A stretch of 64,000 bases of DNA from Microstegium vimineum (GCA_022036555.1 CM039124.1:57058130-57122129), one strand, 5' to 3'; positions 47,748-60,107 are shown, counted from the first letter of the stretch. The notes: a model not told the origin generated them from the sequence alone. Numbers and translations: made by a program.

Positions 47748-48343
47748 GGCCAGTCTCAATGGGAAGTTTCACTTCTCGGTTTCCAATACATGAAATTTTA
47801 AGGTGAAACTGGCATCTCTCTCAATGCAAGGTTTCATGCCAAAGTTTCATCGCTTATTTTACTATTTTATGGGTCCCACTTGTGTCCGGTCGGAGGTTCT
47901 GAAGGGGAAGGACGGAGCTCGCGCGACAGACGGACGACGCACGTGACATGGAGGGGCTCGCCCGCGCCCCCGGCGGCGCTCGCGGCGGCCTCACCCGCGG
48001 AGGCACTCTCGGACTCGCCCGGCGGGTGGGGGCGGAGGGGCTCGCCCGGCGGCCTCGGCCTCGCTTGCTCTCGCGCCCGGCGGAGGTGAGTTCTACAGCG
48101 GCGAGTGTCGTGGGCAGCGGAGCTTGCGGCCCGCGCGTGGCTTCCTCCATGAAACGAACTAGGCTCTCAGTGCGGGTTTCATTTGGGTTTCACGGTGTTG
48201 GAAACGTTGCCCAGGTAGTGTCGTGGGGATGAAACGATCTCATTCTCTTTTCTTCTCGTTTCATGCAAAAACACTCAAACTGTTGATGTGGCGTGCTATT
48301 TAATGTGCATGACACTCCCATAAAACTCCCACTGAGACTGGCC
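47748..48343. mobile_element. Tourist-like element with GC-rich interior, TSD TAA
   Basis: ggccagtctcaatgggaagttt on the left and aaaactcccactgagactggcc on the right are inverted repeats flanked by TAA (47745-47747 and 48344-48346). The interior 47878-48170 is strongly GC-rich, unlike typical MITE filling, and may be captured host DNA. No domain recognised. Confidence 0.75.
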
Positions 48344-48346
48344 TAA

Positions 48347-48737
48347 TCGATCCCTCGCTTGACGTTACCTAGGTTTGCCCTAGCCGGAACGGGAAATATA
48401 GCTAGGAACAAAAAAAAATGAAAATGAGATATGTGAGAATACTAAAATCTAAAACAAACAAATAGATGGAAACCGATAAATCTAATCTAACTTCATGAGC
48501 CATGACATAGCTTAGTGTACCTACTCTGGATGTTAAAAGTTGTTAAAACTCTCATGAGTTTTTTGGTGCTCCTCATTAGGATCTTCTATTTTTAATTATT
48601 CTATAAATACCTAGCAAGTTTTCATAACAAATGCTAAAACATATCTTGATTTCGTGAGTACGAGATGAATATAGGTCTATTTTGACTAAAAATGATCCTA
48701 CAACACAGAGGAAATACCCCTCGTTGTTTTATTTTTT
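48347..48737. other. Intergenic, nothing recognised
   Basis: AT-rich spacer between two TAA-flanked elements. Confidence 0.35.
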
Positions 48738-48740
48738 TAA

Positions 48741-49966
48741 GTGCGCATTTAGAAGCACCAACTAAACTTTAGCTAACTAAATTTAGCTATCATGCATCGA
48801 AAATAGCATAGCTAAAACTCTAGCTAAATTTTAGCACAACTTACCTACTTCAACCTACCTAAAGCTAGTTAAAGTTAGAGACGGAGGCAAGGAGACCAAG
48901 CTGCAGGGCTTCTCGACTCTTCGCTCCTTTCCCCTTGCTACAGGCGACAAGGAGGCGACGCGAGTTCCCAGCGGCGATTCCGCCGGCTCTTCTCCTCTCC
49001 GGCGACCGCGTAGGTGCTGGAGAGGGAGGAGGGTCGGGGAATCGCTGCACGGGTGTAGTTAGGCTAGGTAGATGTCTCCCTAGGTCTAGGTTGTGCTTGC
49101 CGTCAACAGTTGACGGTGGAGCTAGGGCTTGCCGGGGGGAGTCTTCTCCTCCGCGGCTGCGTCTTCCTGGCGGCGCCAGTGAGGCGGTGGCGACGACGTC
49201 GCAGGGGAATAAATTCCTCTGGCCTCTTCCTCGTCCCTTTGGTGTCTGCTCTTGGCGTCAATGGCGAGGCCAGGGAAGAGAGGATTTGCCAGATCCCCTG
49301 TTCTGGAATCCATGGCCGGCGGCTCATCTTCCTACTCGGGTGATGTTGTTGCTGGTCCTTTTGCTCAAGGATGTGGCGCAACTATTGGGTGATGTGGTTG
49401 GTGGCCGGCTAGATCTGCATCGATTTCCCCTTTGCGGAGCTTTTCGTCGATGGCGATGGCGGATCCAGGAGCTGGACTGGGTGGGGCGTGACCCCGGTCG
49501 ACGTGCGACCGTCGTTTGGCATCATCCCATCTTCCGAGATGGGTGTCTTCTTCGACTCCTACAAAAGCCAAGGGCGATGGGCCTTATCCAGCTCATGGTG
49601 GCTTCGGGCGTCTTCTCCGTTGGCGGTGATCGGCGACGGCGACTCCTGACTTCGTTGGTTTGCACGGGATCTGGGGACTGGATTGTAATTTTTATTTTTC
49701 TCAGGGTCCTTTGCGTAGTTTGGCTGGCACAGTTGCTCCTGTATCCTTATAGTATGTCTCTGTATTTGTACCCGTACTTGTACGTTTTCCTTATCTAGAA
49801 ATACAGATACATGCTTTCAAAAAAAAAGCTAGTTAAAGTTTAACTGAGTCTATTAGGTAGAGAGCCTAAACATCTAGGTAAAGTTTAGCTGGGAGACTTT
49901 TTAGTTGGCAAAAATTTAATACTAAAATTTTAGCTAGCTAAATTTAGTTAGATGCATATAAACCCT
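48741..49966. mobile_element. Tourist-like MITE split by a retroposon, TSD TAA
   Basis: The left part (48741-48876) starts gtgcgcatttagaagcacc and the right part (49825-49966) ends gatgcatataaaccct. The two arms share aactaaa(c/t)ttagct(a/g)actaaat in inverted order. TAA is at 48738-48740 and 49967-49969. The arms are separated by the insertion at 48877-49824. Confidence 0.65.
48877..49824 (+). mobile_element. Poly(A)-tailed retroposon, 16-bp TSD
   Basis: A 948-bp insertion is bounded by aaagctagttaaagtt on both sides (48861-48876 and 49825-49840) and ends in a run of A, the hallmarks of LINE-mediated retroposition. It is GC-rich in its first 700 bp. An open frame of 287 codons (48935-49798) crosses most of it, but I recognise no domain in it. 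It could be a processed pseudogene, a retroposed non-coding RNA, or the 3' part of an unrecognised LINE. Confidence 0.8.
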
Positions 49967-49969
49967 TAA

Positions 49970-50263
49970 ATACAAAAATGGATAGTTGAGAAAAAAAACT
50001 TACAAGGAGTACACTACTAGTAGCCTAGTTTGTCTGATCGTCTCGGTAGGCTGACTGATACTGTTTTTAGTTGTTTTTGATTGTTTTGTTGTGAAAAAAA
50101 ATATTGTTTCGGTGTCCGTAGGCTGATAAAGCAAACGAACAGGACGATTACCCTGCACTAGTAGTGCTCTATGTGTACTGCAACTGCAATGGATTAATTG
50201 TTAGCCAAAAGTCAAAACTGCCCATGTCCATCCGTTCGATACCGAAAGACCCCAAGATCACGT
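49970..50263. other. Spacer and distal promoter of the BAM1-like gene
   Basis: AT-rich with a small repeat-like tract near 50050-50140 (ttgattgttttgttgtg). No gene. Confidence 0.35.
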
Positions 50264-50270
50264 TATAAAA
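50264..50270 (+). promoter_or_regulatory. TATA box of the BAM1-like gene
   Basis: tataaaa in the context cgttataaaagcagc lies 272 nt before the start codon. It predicts a transcript start near 50295-50300 and a leader of about 240 nt rich in CT. Confidence 0.6.
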
Positions 50271-50541
50271 GCAGCCCAATCCCCCAGAAGGCCAGAAGGA
50301 AACCCACACACCATCCCAAAAGGAAAAAAAAAAAGAATATCAACCCTTGTTGATTGATTGAGGTTTAGCGAGCGTTCAAAACCACAGCAAGCACACCCCT
50401 CGCCAGTCGCCACGCACGCTCTTGTCCGCACTCTCCTCGCCGAGAGTGTGCGCCGAGCCGTCCCGTCTCTCGCCCTCTCTTCTCCTCCCTCCCCCATCCA
50501 CTCCACTCCGCCGCCGCCGCGTCAGAGAAAAGAGAAGCCCA

Positions 50542-53500
50542 ATGCGCCTCCTCCCGCTGCTCCTGCTCCTGACCCTCGCCGCGGTCGCGGCCGGCGCGGC
50601 GGGCGGCGGCACGGACGCGGACGCGCTGCTCGCCGCGAAGGCGGCGCTCTCCGACCCCACCGGCGCGCTCGCGTCCTGGGACGCCGCCGCCTCCTCCGAC
50701 CACTGCGCGTGGGCGGGAGTCACCTGCGCGCCCCGCGGCTCCGGCGGCGGCGGCGTCGTCGTCGGGCTCGACGTCTCCGGGCTCAACCTGTCCGGCGCGC
50801 TCCCACCGGCGCTGTCGCGGCTCCGCGGCCTGCAGCGCCTCTCCGTCGCCGCCAACGGCTTCTACGGGCCCATCCCGCCGTCGCTCGCGCGCCTGCCGCT
50901 CCTCGTCCACCTCAACCTCTCCAACAACGCCTTCAACGGCTCCTTCCCGCCTGCGCTCGCGCGGCTCCGCGGCCTCCGGGTGCTCGACCTCTACAACAAC
51001 AACCTCACCAGCGCCACGCTGCCGCTCGAGGTCACGCACATGCCCATGCTCCGCCACCTGCACCTCGGCGGCAACTTCTTCTCCGGGGAGATACCGCCGG
51101 AGTACGGCCGCTGGCCCGGGCTGCAGTACCTTGCCGTCTCCGGGAACGAGCTCTCCGGCAAGATACCGCCCGAGCTGGGGAACCTCACCACCCTCAGGGA
51201 GCTCTACATTGGCTACTACAACAGCTACACCGGTGGCCTTCCGCCGGAGCTCGGGAACCTCACCGAGCTCGTCCGCCTCGACGCCGCCAACTGTGGGCTC
51301 TCCGGCGAAATCCCGCCGGAGCTCGGGAGGCTGCAGAATCTGGATACGCTCTTCTTGCAGGTGAGCGGACTCACCGGCAGCATACCGTCGGAGCTGGGCT
51401 ACCTTAAGAGCCTCAGTTCTTTGGACCTGTCCAACAATGTGCTCACCGGTGAGATACCGGCGAGTTTCTCCGAGCTCAAGAACCTCACGCTGCTCAACCT
51501 GTTCCGGAACAAGCTGCGCGGCGACATCCCCGACTTCGTCGGCGACCTGCCCAGCCTCGAGGTGCTGCAGCTGTGGGAGAACAACTTCACCGGCGGTGTG
51601 CCACGCCGCCTCGGTCGCAACGGCCGCCTCCAGCTGCTCGACCTCTCGTCGAACAAGCTCACCGGCACGCTGCCGCCGGAGCTCTGCGCTGGGGGCAAGC
51701 TGCAGACGCTCATCGCGCTCGGCAACTTCTTGTTCGGTGCCATCCCAGACTCACTCGGACAGTGCAAGTCCTTGAGCCGTGTCCGTCTCGGGGAGAACTA
51801 CCTGAATGGCTCAATTCCCAAGAGGCTATTCGAATTGCCGAAGCTGACACAAGTTGAGTTGCAAGATAACCTCCTCACTGGTAATTTTCCGGCTGTGATC
51901 GGTGCTGCGGCTCCTAACCTTGGCGAGATTAGCCTGTCCAACAACCAGCTCACGGGCGCATTGCCTGCATCTCTTGGGAATTTCTCTGGTGTTCAGAAGC
52001 TGCTGCTTGATCAGAACGCGTTCTCTGGTGACATACCTCCGGAGATTGGGCGGCTGCAGCAGCTCTCCAAGGCTGACCTTAGCAGCAACAAGTTTGAGGG
52101 AGGTGTGCCACCGGAGATCGGGAAATGCCGGCTTCTCACTTACTTGGACATGAGCCAAAACAACCTCTCTGGGAAGATACCTCCGGCCATCTCTGGAATG
52201 CGAATACTGAACTACCTCAACCTGTCCAGGAACCACCTTGATGGAGAGATACCTCCATCCATTGCGACGATGCAGAGCTTGACGGCGGTCGACTTCTCGT
52301 ACAACAATTTGTCTGGGCTTGTGCCAGGGACTGGTCAATTCAGCTACTTCAATGCCACATCTTTCGTTGGCAACCCAGGCCTGTGTGGACCATACCTCGG
52401 TCCATGCAGCCCAGGCATTGGTGGCGCCAACCACACTGCCCATGGCCATGGTGGGCTGACCAATACGGTCAAGCTGCTCATTGTCCTCGGCTTGTTGATT
52501 TGCTCCATTGCATTTGCTGCTGCGGCGATTCTGAAGGCTCGGTCATTGAAGAAAGCTAGTGAAGCACGAGTGTGGAAACTCACTGCATTCCAGCGCCTGG
52601 ACTTCACCAGTGATGATGTGCTGGATTGCTTGAAAGAGGAGAACATTATTGGCAAAGGTGGTGCTGGGATTGTGTATAAGGGAGCAATGTCGAATGGTGA
52701 ACTTGTGGCTGTGAAGAGACTTCCAGCAATGGGCCGTGGCTCATCACATGATCATGGGTTCTCGGCAGAGATACAAACTCTTGGTAGAATTCGACACCGT
52801 CATATTGTGCGCCTGCTAGGCTTCTGCTCAAACAATGAGACTAACCTTCTGGTTTATGAGTATATGCCCAATGGCAGCCTTGGGGAGATGCTCCATGGCA
52901 AGAAAGGAGGGCACCTGCACTGGGATACCCGATACAGCATTGCTATTGAGGCAGCCAAGGGGCTTTGCTACTTGCACCACGATTGTTCACCTTTGATACT
53001 TCACCGGGATGTCAAGTCAAATAACATACTTCTTGACTCCAATTTTGAAGCTCATGTGGCCGACTTTGGGCTAGCAAAATTCTTGCAGGACTCGGGGGCA
53101 TCTGAATGCATGTCCGCCATCGCTGGCTCATATGGCTACATAGCGCCAGGTAAAAATCAACCCTTTCTCATCCAGTTCAATATGAGTAGAGTATTTATCT
53201 GAATATATGGAGATGCATCATAAGTTTAGAATGCTTATAGTAATTACAGTGTTCAAGCTATAAAACTATGTCTCTCAAGCTCTAAAACTTCATTGTTATA
53301 CTGTTTGATGAGTATTGGTGCTTATCTACATGGTTTCTGTTATCATATTCTGTCTACTAGTTATCTTTAACATTTACTGAAGATCAGTTACTTCATTGTT
53401 TTGTCTTCTGTTGAAACTTTATGATGTCTGTTTACACCTTCAGGATCGTAATGTTCAATGGTCTTTTTATGTGTATCTACTGTTGTATTTCTCTTTACAT

Positions 53501-54094
53501 CTATGTCATTGCTTTTGGTTTACAAAATGACTGACTATTGGCTTCTAAATTCTATTTTCCAATTGATTGACCTTGCTCTTCGTTGTCACCCATGGCTATC
53601 CAGAATATGCATACACACTGAAGGTCGATGAGAAGAGTGATGTCTATAGCTTTGGTGTTGTGCTTCTTGAGCTTGTCACTGGAAGGAAGCCTGTAGGTGA
53701 ATTTGGCGATGGTGTTGACATTGTCCAATGGGCAAAGATGATGACAGACTCAAACAAAGAACAAGTGATGAAGATCCTTGACCCAAGGCTCTCAACTGTT
53801 CCGCTGCACGAGGTGATGCACGTCTTCTATGTTGCATTGCTTTGCACTGAGGAGCAAAGTGTGCAGCGCCCGACGATGAGGGAGGTTGTGCAGATCCTGA
53901 GTGAGCTTCCAAAGCCATCTACCAAGCAAGGAGTGGAGGTTCTGAATTCCGGCGACGGCTCTGCATCCAGTCCTCTGCATCCAGCACCAGTTGGGACCAA
54001 TGAAGCACCAACCATCGAAGCGAGAGATCAGCAGCAGCAGCAGCAGCAAACAAGCTCTCCGTCGTCGCCACCTCCAGATCTCATCAGCATCTGA
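50542..54094 (+). CDS. BAM1: LRR receptor-like serine/threonine kinase, BAM1/CLAVATA1 class
   Basis: Plasma-membrane receptor kinase; family members perceive CLE peptides and act in meristem and vascular patterning. Two exons, 50542-53149 and 53604-54094, joined at the phase-1 intron conserved after GYIAP; 1032 codons, no breaks. The ATG at 50542 is chosen over an upstream in-frame ATG (50422) because it starts the signal peptide MRLLPLLLLLTLAAVAAG. LRRNT with DHCAWAGVTC is near 53-62, about 20 LRRs follow (about 75-600), a membrane helix LLIVLGLLICSIAF sits near 643-665. Kinase: glycine loop GKGGAG (704), VAVKRL lysine (about 725), HRDVKSNN (821), DFG (841). All catalytic residues are present. 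The C-terminal tail has a Gln run coded by CAG repeats (54028-54048). The 5' half is very GC-rich, as usual in grasses. BAM1 versus BAM2 orthology is from memory. Confidence 0.95.
54028..54048 (+). repeat. CAG microsatellite coding poly-Gln
   Basis: Seven CAG/CAA codons in the C-terminal tail of the BAM1-like kinase, likely length-variable. Confidence 0.85.
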
Positions 54095-56558
54095 GAAATC
54101 AAAACTGAGAACGTTACCATTCTTTGCAAAATCTGCACTTGGATCTCGCAAGCTTAGGTCGTAATTTAGGATGCAGTAAGTTTGGCCTCCTGTGCTGTAC
54201 ATATTCAACTTTGTTGGTTGGTTGTTTCCAGTTTGCCATGTTTCATTTGTTGCTGCAATGTAGTAGGTGTCTGTAGCGAGTTGAGTTACATTGCTAGAGC
54301 TTCTGATTTCCCTTCTCTAATATTGTAGTAGGCACTAAAGTATCAAGTGCACTCTGTCAAATTTGGCGCCAGAATCTTTGTTGTGGAACCGAGATGTTTT
54401 AAGTGCTTTCTGCTTCTGTGTAAACACTGGAAGTGGGCCATGACTAAAGGCCTTGAAGTCAGATCTTAATAGGCTACATTGGTCCCAAAGAAAAAGCCCG
54501 TTTGCAAGATGAATTGATAGATACCCTACCGGAGCATCTGATTGCTGCTTTCTCTCACTTTTTTTTTATCGTCTTTTCTTGTTGTATAAAAGAAGGGAAG
54601 TTGATCTGCATCTCTTCAAAGCAGACGGCTGGCCCAGAATGTCAAAGGAGGAGTACATGAAAGAAACGGCTCGGTAAGCAGATGCTTTGCCCTCCGCGTA
54701 ACGTCAACAGCAGCTGTGCAGTTTGCCGATATGCTTCCGTCCGTTTTAAGTGAAAGCGAGTGGAGCGGTGGTTCAAAGAAAACGAACCTGATCACCTCAT
54801 CAAGTACTAAGTACAGTAGCTGGTTATTCAGATGATGCAGCTAGTTCGTACGGTGGTCTCTCCATATCCTATTGTTAGGTGATCAGGAGTGATTAGATGG
54901 GTCAGGTTCAGGAATCATTGTTCAGCTTCAGCATGACCAACACGTTCATTCACAATTGCAGCAGTGGCTAATGATCTTCTAAGGAAATAAAAACTTTGTT
55001 CAATCGTTGTTTTTTAAACACCCACACACTCACATAAAGAAGATGGCAAGAGCAACCGAAAAAGGATTCTTTGCAAAGAAAAAGTAAGGAAAATATAAAG
55101 AGGAAAAAAAAGGGAATCATTTGATCTGAACAATGGCCCCTCCTGCGATTTCTGCGTGCACTGTCGCTGTTTCTCCAGAGCAGTGTAGGCCCTGGTTTTG
55201 GCCAAGTGGTTGTGGTTAGCCACCTCATCCAGAAAAGTGAGAAGGCCCGCCAAGCCGGCAAGCCCCCTACCACGGTACCACCACGTGAGCGCGCGGATCC
55301 ACTGCCAAAGCCGCGCTCGCCGTGTCGTCCCTGCCGCCGGGGTGGACAAGGGCCGGGCAACGCTTCCTTGGCCCTCACTTCACCGAGTCACTTTGATCGG
55401 TGCCTGCCATTGCTCTGTCCAAAACACAGCTGCAGCTAGGACCACGGCATTCTACCTGGCCAGCAGCAGCACCACACTACTTCTGGAGAAAAAAAAGGTA
55501 CTTTGAGATGGGTGCAAATGGCGAGATCAGTGCAGCACATGGGAGGACACTTCGGAATTGGTGTGTTTTCAAAATGCTTCAGCTCTGATTGCAGGGCTCC
55601 AAGGCAGTGGTGGTGTGTAGTTTGGGCTCTCCAGCAGGACTTCCAGGAGTCCGGCAGCAAGCCAAGGCAGTGTTGAACTGATGGGCAGTTCAGAGCTCCT
55701 AATTATGAATCCGGCAATCCCCATGACCACGAATCGAGTGTCAAGCTGGGTTTTTTTTTTTTTTTTTTACTATTAGTGCGTGAGTGGAGAAGACAAGGAG
55801 CAGGAAAAAGCGAAATGTTTTGGCACGAAGCTGGAAGTGGTGGAAAGCGGTAACTGTGGTTTTTGTACCTGTGGTAAACGGCTGTGCGGTAAACAGTGAA
55901 AGGTCAGGTTGGGTGTTTGGTCTGATACTCTGATGCCATCCATGGACCATGGTACTCCATCCCAAAGGCCACAGGTGAAGCTGGAGCACACTGTTTGCGT
56001 CGAAATAATGGCGGTAGGGTTCCCTGCTTGCTCCATGGGAGACCGACCAAACCAAGCTCCCTGGGAGGCATGAGAGGTTTTGATCCTTCATACTATTCCT
56101 GGTTCGTTTTTGTACTGCCACATGAATCAGCCTTGCAGTAACAGAAAACGCTCCTGCAGATATACAGTGGTTAAAACAACTATCATCAGCGATTCATGAT
56201 TGGAGTGCAAACATTATGAAAACGGGCAATAGCACTGTTTAACTTCACTAATGAACGTATTTATCACTTCTCAGTAAATAACTATATAAAAAGATTAACA
56301 TAGTGATTTCAAATAAAAATACATTGAAGTAAATACGTTGTTCGTAGAATGGTTCTAGTATTAAGCATTCAATGTTCAGCATGTGTTGTAAAAAAAATAT
56401 TTAGCACGAGCTTTTCCTAATCAAATGTCTTTTACAAAGTATTCTCACGTGCTACGACCTAGTTATAGTGTTTTTATTACTGCTAGTGCACTAGGAGAAC
56501 TCCACAAGTATGTGTGGAGAGAGAGAGGAGAGAGAGAGAGTAGTAGTATACAATACTT

Positions 56559-56757
56559 GTTTAGATCCCTTCAAAATTCCAAAACTTTATAAGATTTCTC
56601 ATCACATCGAATCTTTGAACGCATGTGTAGAGTATTAAATATAGATAAAAAAAATTAATTATACATTTTATCTGTAATTTATAAGATAAATCTTTTAAAT
56701 CTAGTTACTCTATAATTTAACAAATACAAACAAAACACTACAATTCAAAAGTTCAAA
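56559..56757. mobile_element. Degenerate MITE remnant
   Basis: cttgtttagatcccttc, acatcgaatctttgaac and gtattaaatatagat are landmarks of an abundant panicoid MITE family, here without clear paired termini. Confidence 0.4.
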
Positions 56758-57117
56758 ATTTTGAGTATCATCATTACTCGGGTGTTTTGAACAGCGAGGC
56801 CAGGTACAGTACAGAGCTTCTCTGGTCTCGGCACTGAAACCGGCCTGATGGAGATGGACGTCAACCGTTGCAGTCACCCGTTTGTACAGGGGCAGACGAG
56901 GGCTTCCGCGCCAGAAAGAAGAAGCATGCACTGCATTGCATGCCCTCCGGCCTGCCGCCTGCACCCGTCCCCGTCTCGTGGACTTGGGTACGCGTGTTCT
57001 GAGTTCCTGATCGTCTGACGGACGACGACGCAGATGCAGTGATGCGATGGTAGTGGCGCGCCTGACGAAGGCTCAGTGGCTCTCAGTGCTTTCTGGCTAC
57101 TGGCTGGCTCCCCTGAC

Positions 57118-57148
57118 CACGCCCACATGCATGCATGCATGCATGCCA
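57118..57148. repeat. CATG tetranucleotide repeat
   Basis: About six catg(c) units in an intergenic GC-rich region. Confidence 0.8.
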
Positions 57149-58212
57149 TGGCGTTGCGCAGTGGCGAGCCGCGCGGTCGTCCTCGCCCAGGCGCCGGCCG
57201 GTGACGGTGAGGTGATGAGCCGAGCCAGGCATGATTGCCTTGCCGTTGTCACAGCTAGCCTCACAGGAGAGCGGAGGACGTTGTACGTAGAGCCAGCAGG
57301 CAGGCAGGCAGCAGCATCGCGCGGAAGGGCTGGTGCTGGTAGCTAATAAGCAGGCCATTTTTTCGTGGGGTGGGTGGGATGGACGGCAAGGACAAGGGCA
57401 AAAGCGTACGAGACGAGCATAGCAAATGTGATGTGATGAAGGCATGGCATGGCATGCGGATCCGGAACGGCAAAGATAGCCAGGCAGGAGCAGGCATGGT
57501 ACGGTTGTGTGGATGTGATGATCGTCACCGGGCAGGGCAGCTAGCGATTCTGTCAGTGTCAGGTAGAAAGCAGTGCAGCGCAGTGCAGGTGCAGTGATGG
57601 CCTCCCGTTCCGGTTCCCTGCCAGCAAGAAGGAAAGCCATGCCGTCCCGACCTTCCCGTTGGCGTCCGTGGAATCGTGGCGTGGTGGTGCCAGCCAGCCT
57701 CCCTGCGCGCGCTCTGTCGCCTGACCGATCGACGACGCAGTAGCAGTGAGTGCTCCTGGCCCTGGCGCGGCCGGGGTCAATGCATGCATGCTAGTACTAG
57801 CTTTCAACCTCGGATGCAACATATGAGCATTCCACAATGCCAGCATCGCCCCGCATAGCTCGCAAGCATGCATCACCGAATTTTGCAGCAGCAAAAGCCT
57901 GGGTTTTTTCTTACGTTAGTATGGAGACTAAACTTTTGATTACCTAAAGTAAGCTATCATGTATAATATAACCTACCATTGACAGAGTCGCAGAGCCTAA
58001 TCCAGCCTTTGCCTGAAATCAATCAAAGCAATGTTCATTACTCATACATTTTTTTTTAGTTAACTGGAAATTACTTCAGGAAGCAGTCAAAAATGGACTC
58101 GTGGCAGATTTGGAGATGTATAATGCATCAGAATTTTCAACTTCAGGTATGCAATTTTGAGTGATGAATGGCATCATCAATTTCATTGTGGTTGTTTAAA
58201 GCCATTATGTTC

Positions 58213-58472
58213 CTCCCTCCATCCCAAATTATAAGACATTCTAAGAATTTTGGAGAGTCAAAGCATCTCAAGTTTGACTAATAATTATAGAGAAAACTAT
58301 AAAGATTTATGACATCAAATAGACATGCAATGAAAATATAATTGATAAAGAATCTAATTATACTTAGTTGACAACATAAATGTTATTATATTGTCATATA
58401 AGTTTGGTTAAACTTGAGATACTTTGACTCTTCAAGATTCTTGGAATGTCTTATAATTTAGGATGGAGGGGG
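58213..58472. mobile_element. MITE with about 70-bp terminal inverted repeats in an MDH intron
   Basis: The left end ctccctccatcccaaattat and the right end ataatttaggatggaggggg are inverted repeats extending about 70 bp inward (ataagacatt, gagtcaaagcatctcaag). It sits between MDH exons 4 and 5. TSD not resolved. Stowaway-like ends. Confidence 0.75.
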
Positions 58473-59516
58473 TACATTTGTGATGTTTTCCTTAAACTCA
58501 TATTAACTATTGAGAAATTGTTAGAACTAATTTGTAATGCACAAGGGTATGACGTAGGCCTTTAGCTAAAAGAATCTCATTGCTTTGACTCCCGGCAATA
58601 AAACAAGTGCATTAAACTAAAATCAACCAATTTATCAACATAAATCATATATACATGACAGCACTGGAAGATGGATTTGCACTATATATTTCTCCTCTAA
58701 CAACATCACTATGTGAGCTTTATGCAGAGAAAATAATACATACATAATATGTATCAGTTAAAGATGCATGTTCAGCAAATGTTTGATGGACAAAAAATCG
58801 ATCATGTAAAACTCATCTCTGTTTTGGCAGACAGAGAATATCAAGAGGTTAGACTGTAGCAGAACAATATTTGTTATATTGGTTGGGTTAGACCTAACTT
58901 CAGGCAGTAAAGTCAAATAGCATTGTACCTCCACAACTTCTATGCCACCATTCTGTATGCGGTCTGTCAAATATTTGATTTCATCCTGAGTGAATGAGCT
59001 TGGAGGTGTGACCTGCAGATAAACAGGTTTCAAATCAGCACTTAGTGTCATAGAAGCTGGATAATATTTAAAAAATAAAATTCCCATGTGATGAAATCAG
59101 CATATGATCAGTACCTGGGAGAGGAGGGGCAATATAGTTACCCCAGCATGCCCACCAACAACAGGGACACTGAAATCTCTTGGATCAACTCCAAGCACTT
59201 CGGCCTACAATATGCAATATGAAGCAGAAATGCGAATTACCAATTGAGAAGTACAATGACCAAAAGTGTTAGCCCTCGCAACATCGAGCGTTGTCACTCC
59301 AAGAAGACGCTTAGGATCATAAGTTCCAGCTTTCTTGAAAACCTCAGCAGCAATGGGAACAATTGAATTCACTGGGTTGCTGATCAAATTCACAATTGCA
59401 TTAGGGCAGCATCTTGCAACGCCTTCACAAAGAGTACGAACAATCCCAGCATTTTTGTTGAATAAATCGTCCCTTGTCATTCCTGGTTTCCTAGGGAGAC
59501 TGGCGGGTGTGATTAC

Positions 59517-59748
59517 TGAAGGAAAGTATAATCAGGAATAGATTGGATTGATTGATATGAGGCAAGGTACAATTACATATATATACAGGCAAGGATCAAG
59601 AGTCCTATAAGGATCAAGAGTCCAGAGTCCTATAAGGATCAGGAGTCCTTGTTGTATCCGTATCTATCTGGCCTGCCATATCTATCTGACCCAAACAGTC
59701 CTGCGCCGATTAGGGTCCTGACCAGCCCAAAGGGCGCCTATTCTAACA
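59517..59748 (-). repeat. 3' LTR of the inverted Copia element
   Basis: A 232-bp LTR, plus-strand view tgaaggaaag to attctaaca. It contains a tandem tataaggatca(a/g)gagtcc motif. Confidence 0.9.
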
Positions 59749-59767
59749 CACCCCCGCAGTCCAAACG

Positions 59768-60013
59768 TCAGTCACTTTGCACGTTTAGACTGGACCGAAA
59801 CTCCGTAAAGACCGAAGAAGGCAGCCCTTTGGTGAACATATCCGCATATTGTGAAGTGGTAGGAACATGCTGGACACGGAGATCACCAATGGCAACTCGC
59901 TCTCGAACGAAGTGAAGATCAATCTCAATGTGCTTGGTACGCTGATGCTGAATTGGATTGGAGGACATGTAGACTGCGCTAATGGAGTTGCAGAAGCCAC
60001 CTGGCTGGGTCAA
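59768..60013 (-). pseudogene. RNase H C-terminal remnant of Copia pol
   Basis: The minus-strand frame reads SAVYMSSNPIQHQRTKHIEI, then DLHFVRERV and ADMFTKGLPSSVF, the conserved end of Copia RNase H, and stops just before the purine tract. Everything N-terminal to it (RT and the rest of RNase H) is missing. At about 60010-60019 the sequence switches to the leader of the oppositely oriented gag. Confidence 0.85.
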
Positions 60014-60107
60014 AAAAAATTTCTCTCTTCCGCTGCCCTAACCCGCGCGCCGGCTCCTCGCCGTGCTGCGCCCCCTTCCCTCCCCTTGCGCACGCCCGCG
60101 CAACCAG

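Larger units (their letters stand above)
54095..57808. other. 3' UTR of BAM1-like gene and intergenic spacer
   Basis: The first about 300 bases are probably the 3' UTR. The rest holds a T run (55750-55769), a GA microsatellite (56516-56543), a degenerate MITE (56559-56757) and a CATG repeat (57118-57148). I searched this stretch on the minus strand for the missing last exon of the MDH gene and found nothing resembling it. Confidence 0.45.

Noticed and set aside
48935..49798. A 287-codon frame treated as a real protein gene
   Set aside because: It lies within a retroposed, poly(A)-tailed insertion and has no recognisable domain; kept only as part of the retroposon.
50358..51407. Long open frames overlapping the BAM1-like first exon on both strands
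   Set aside because: They are by-products of very high GC and lack stops for that reason; the LRR frame explains the region.
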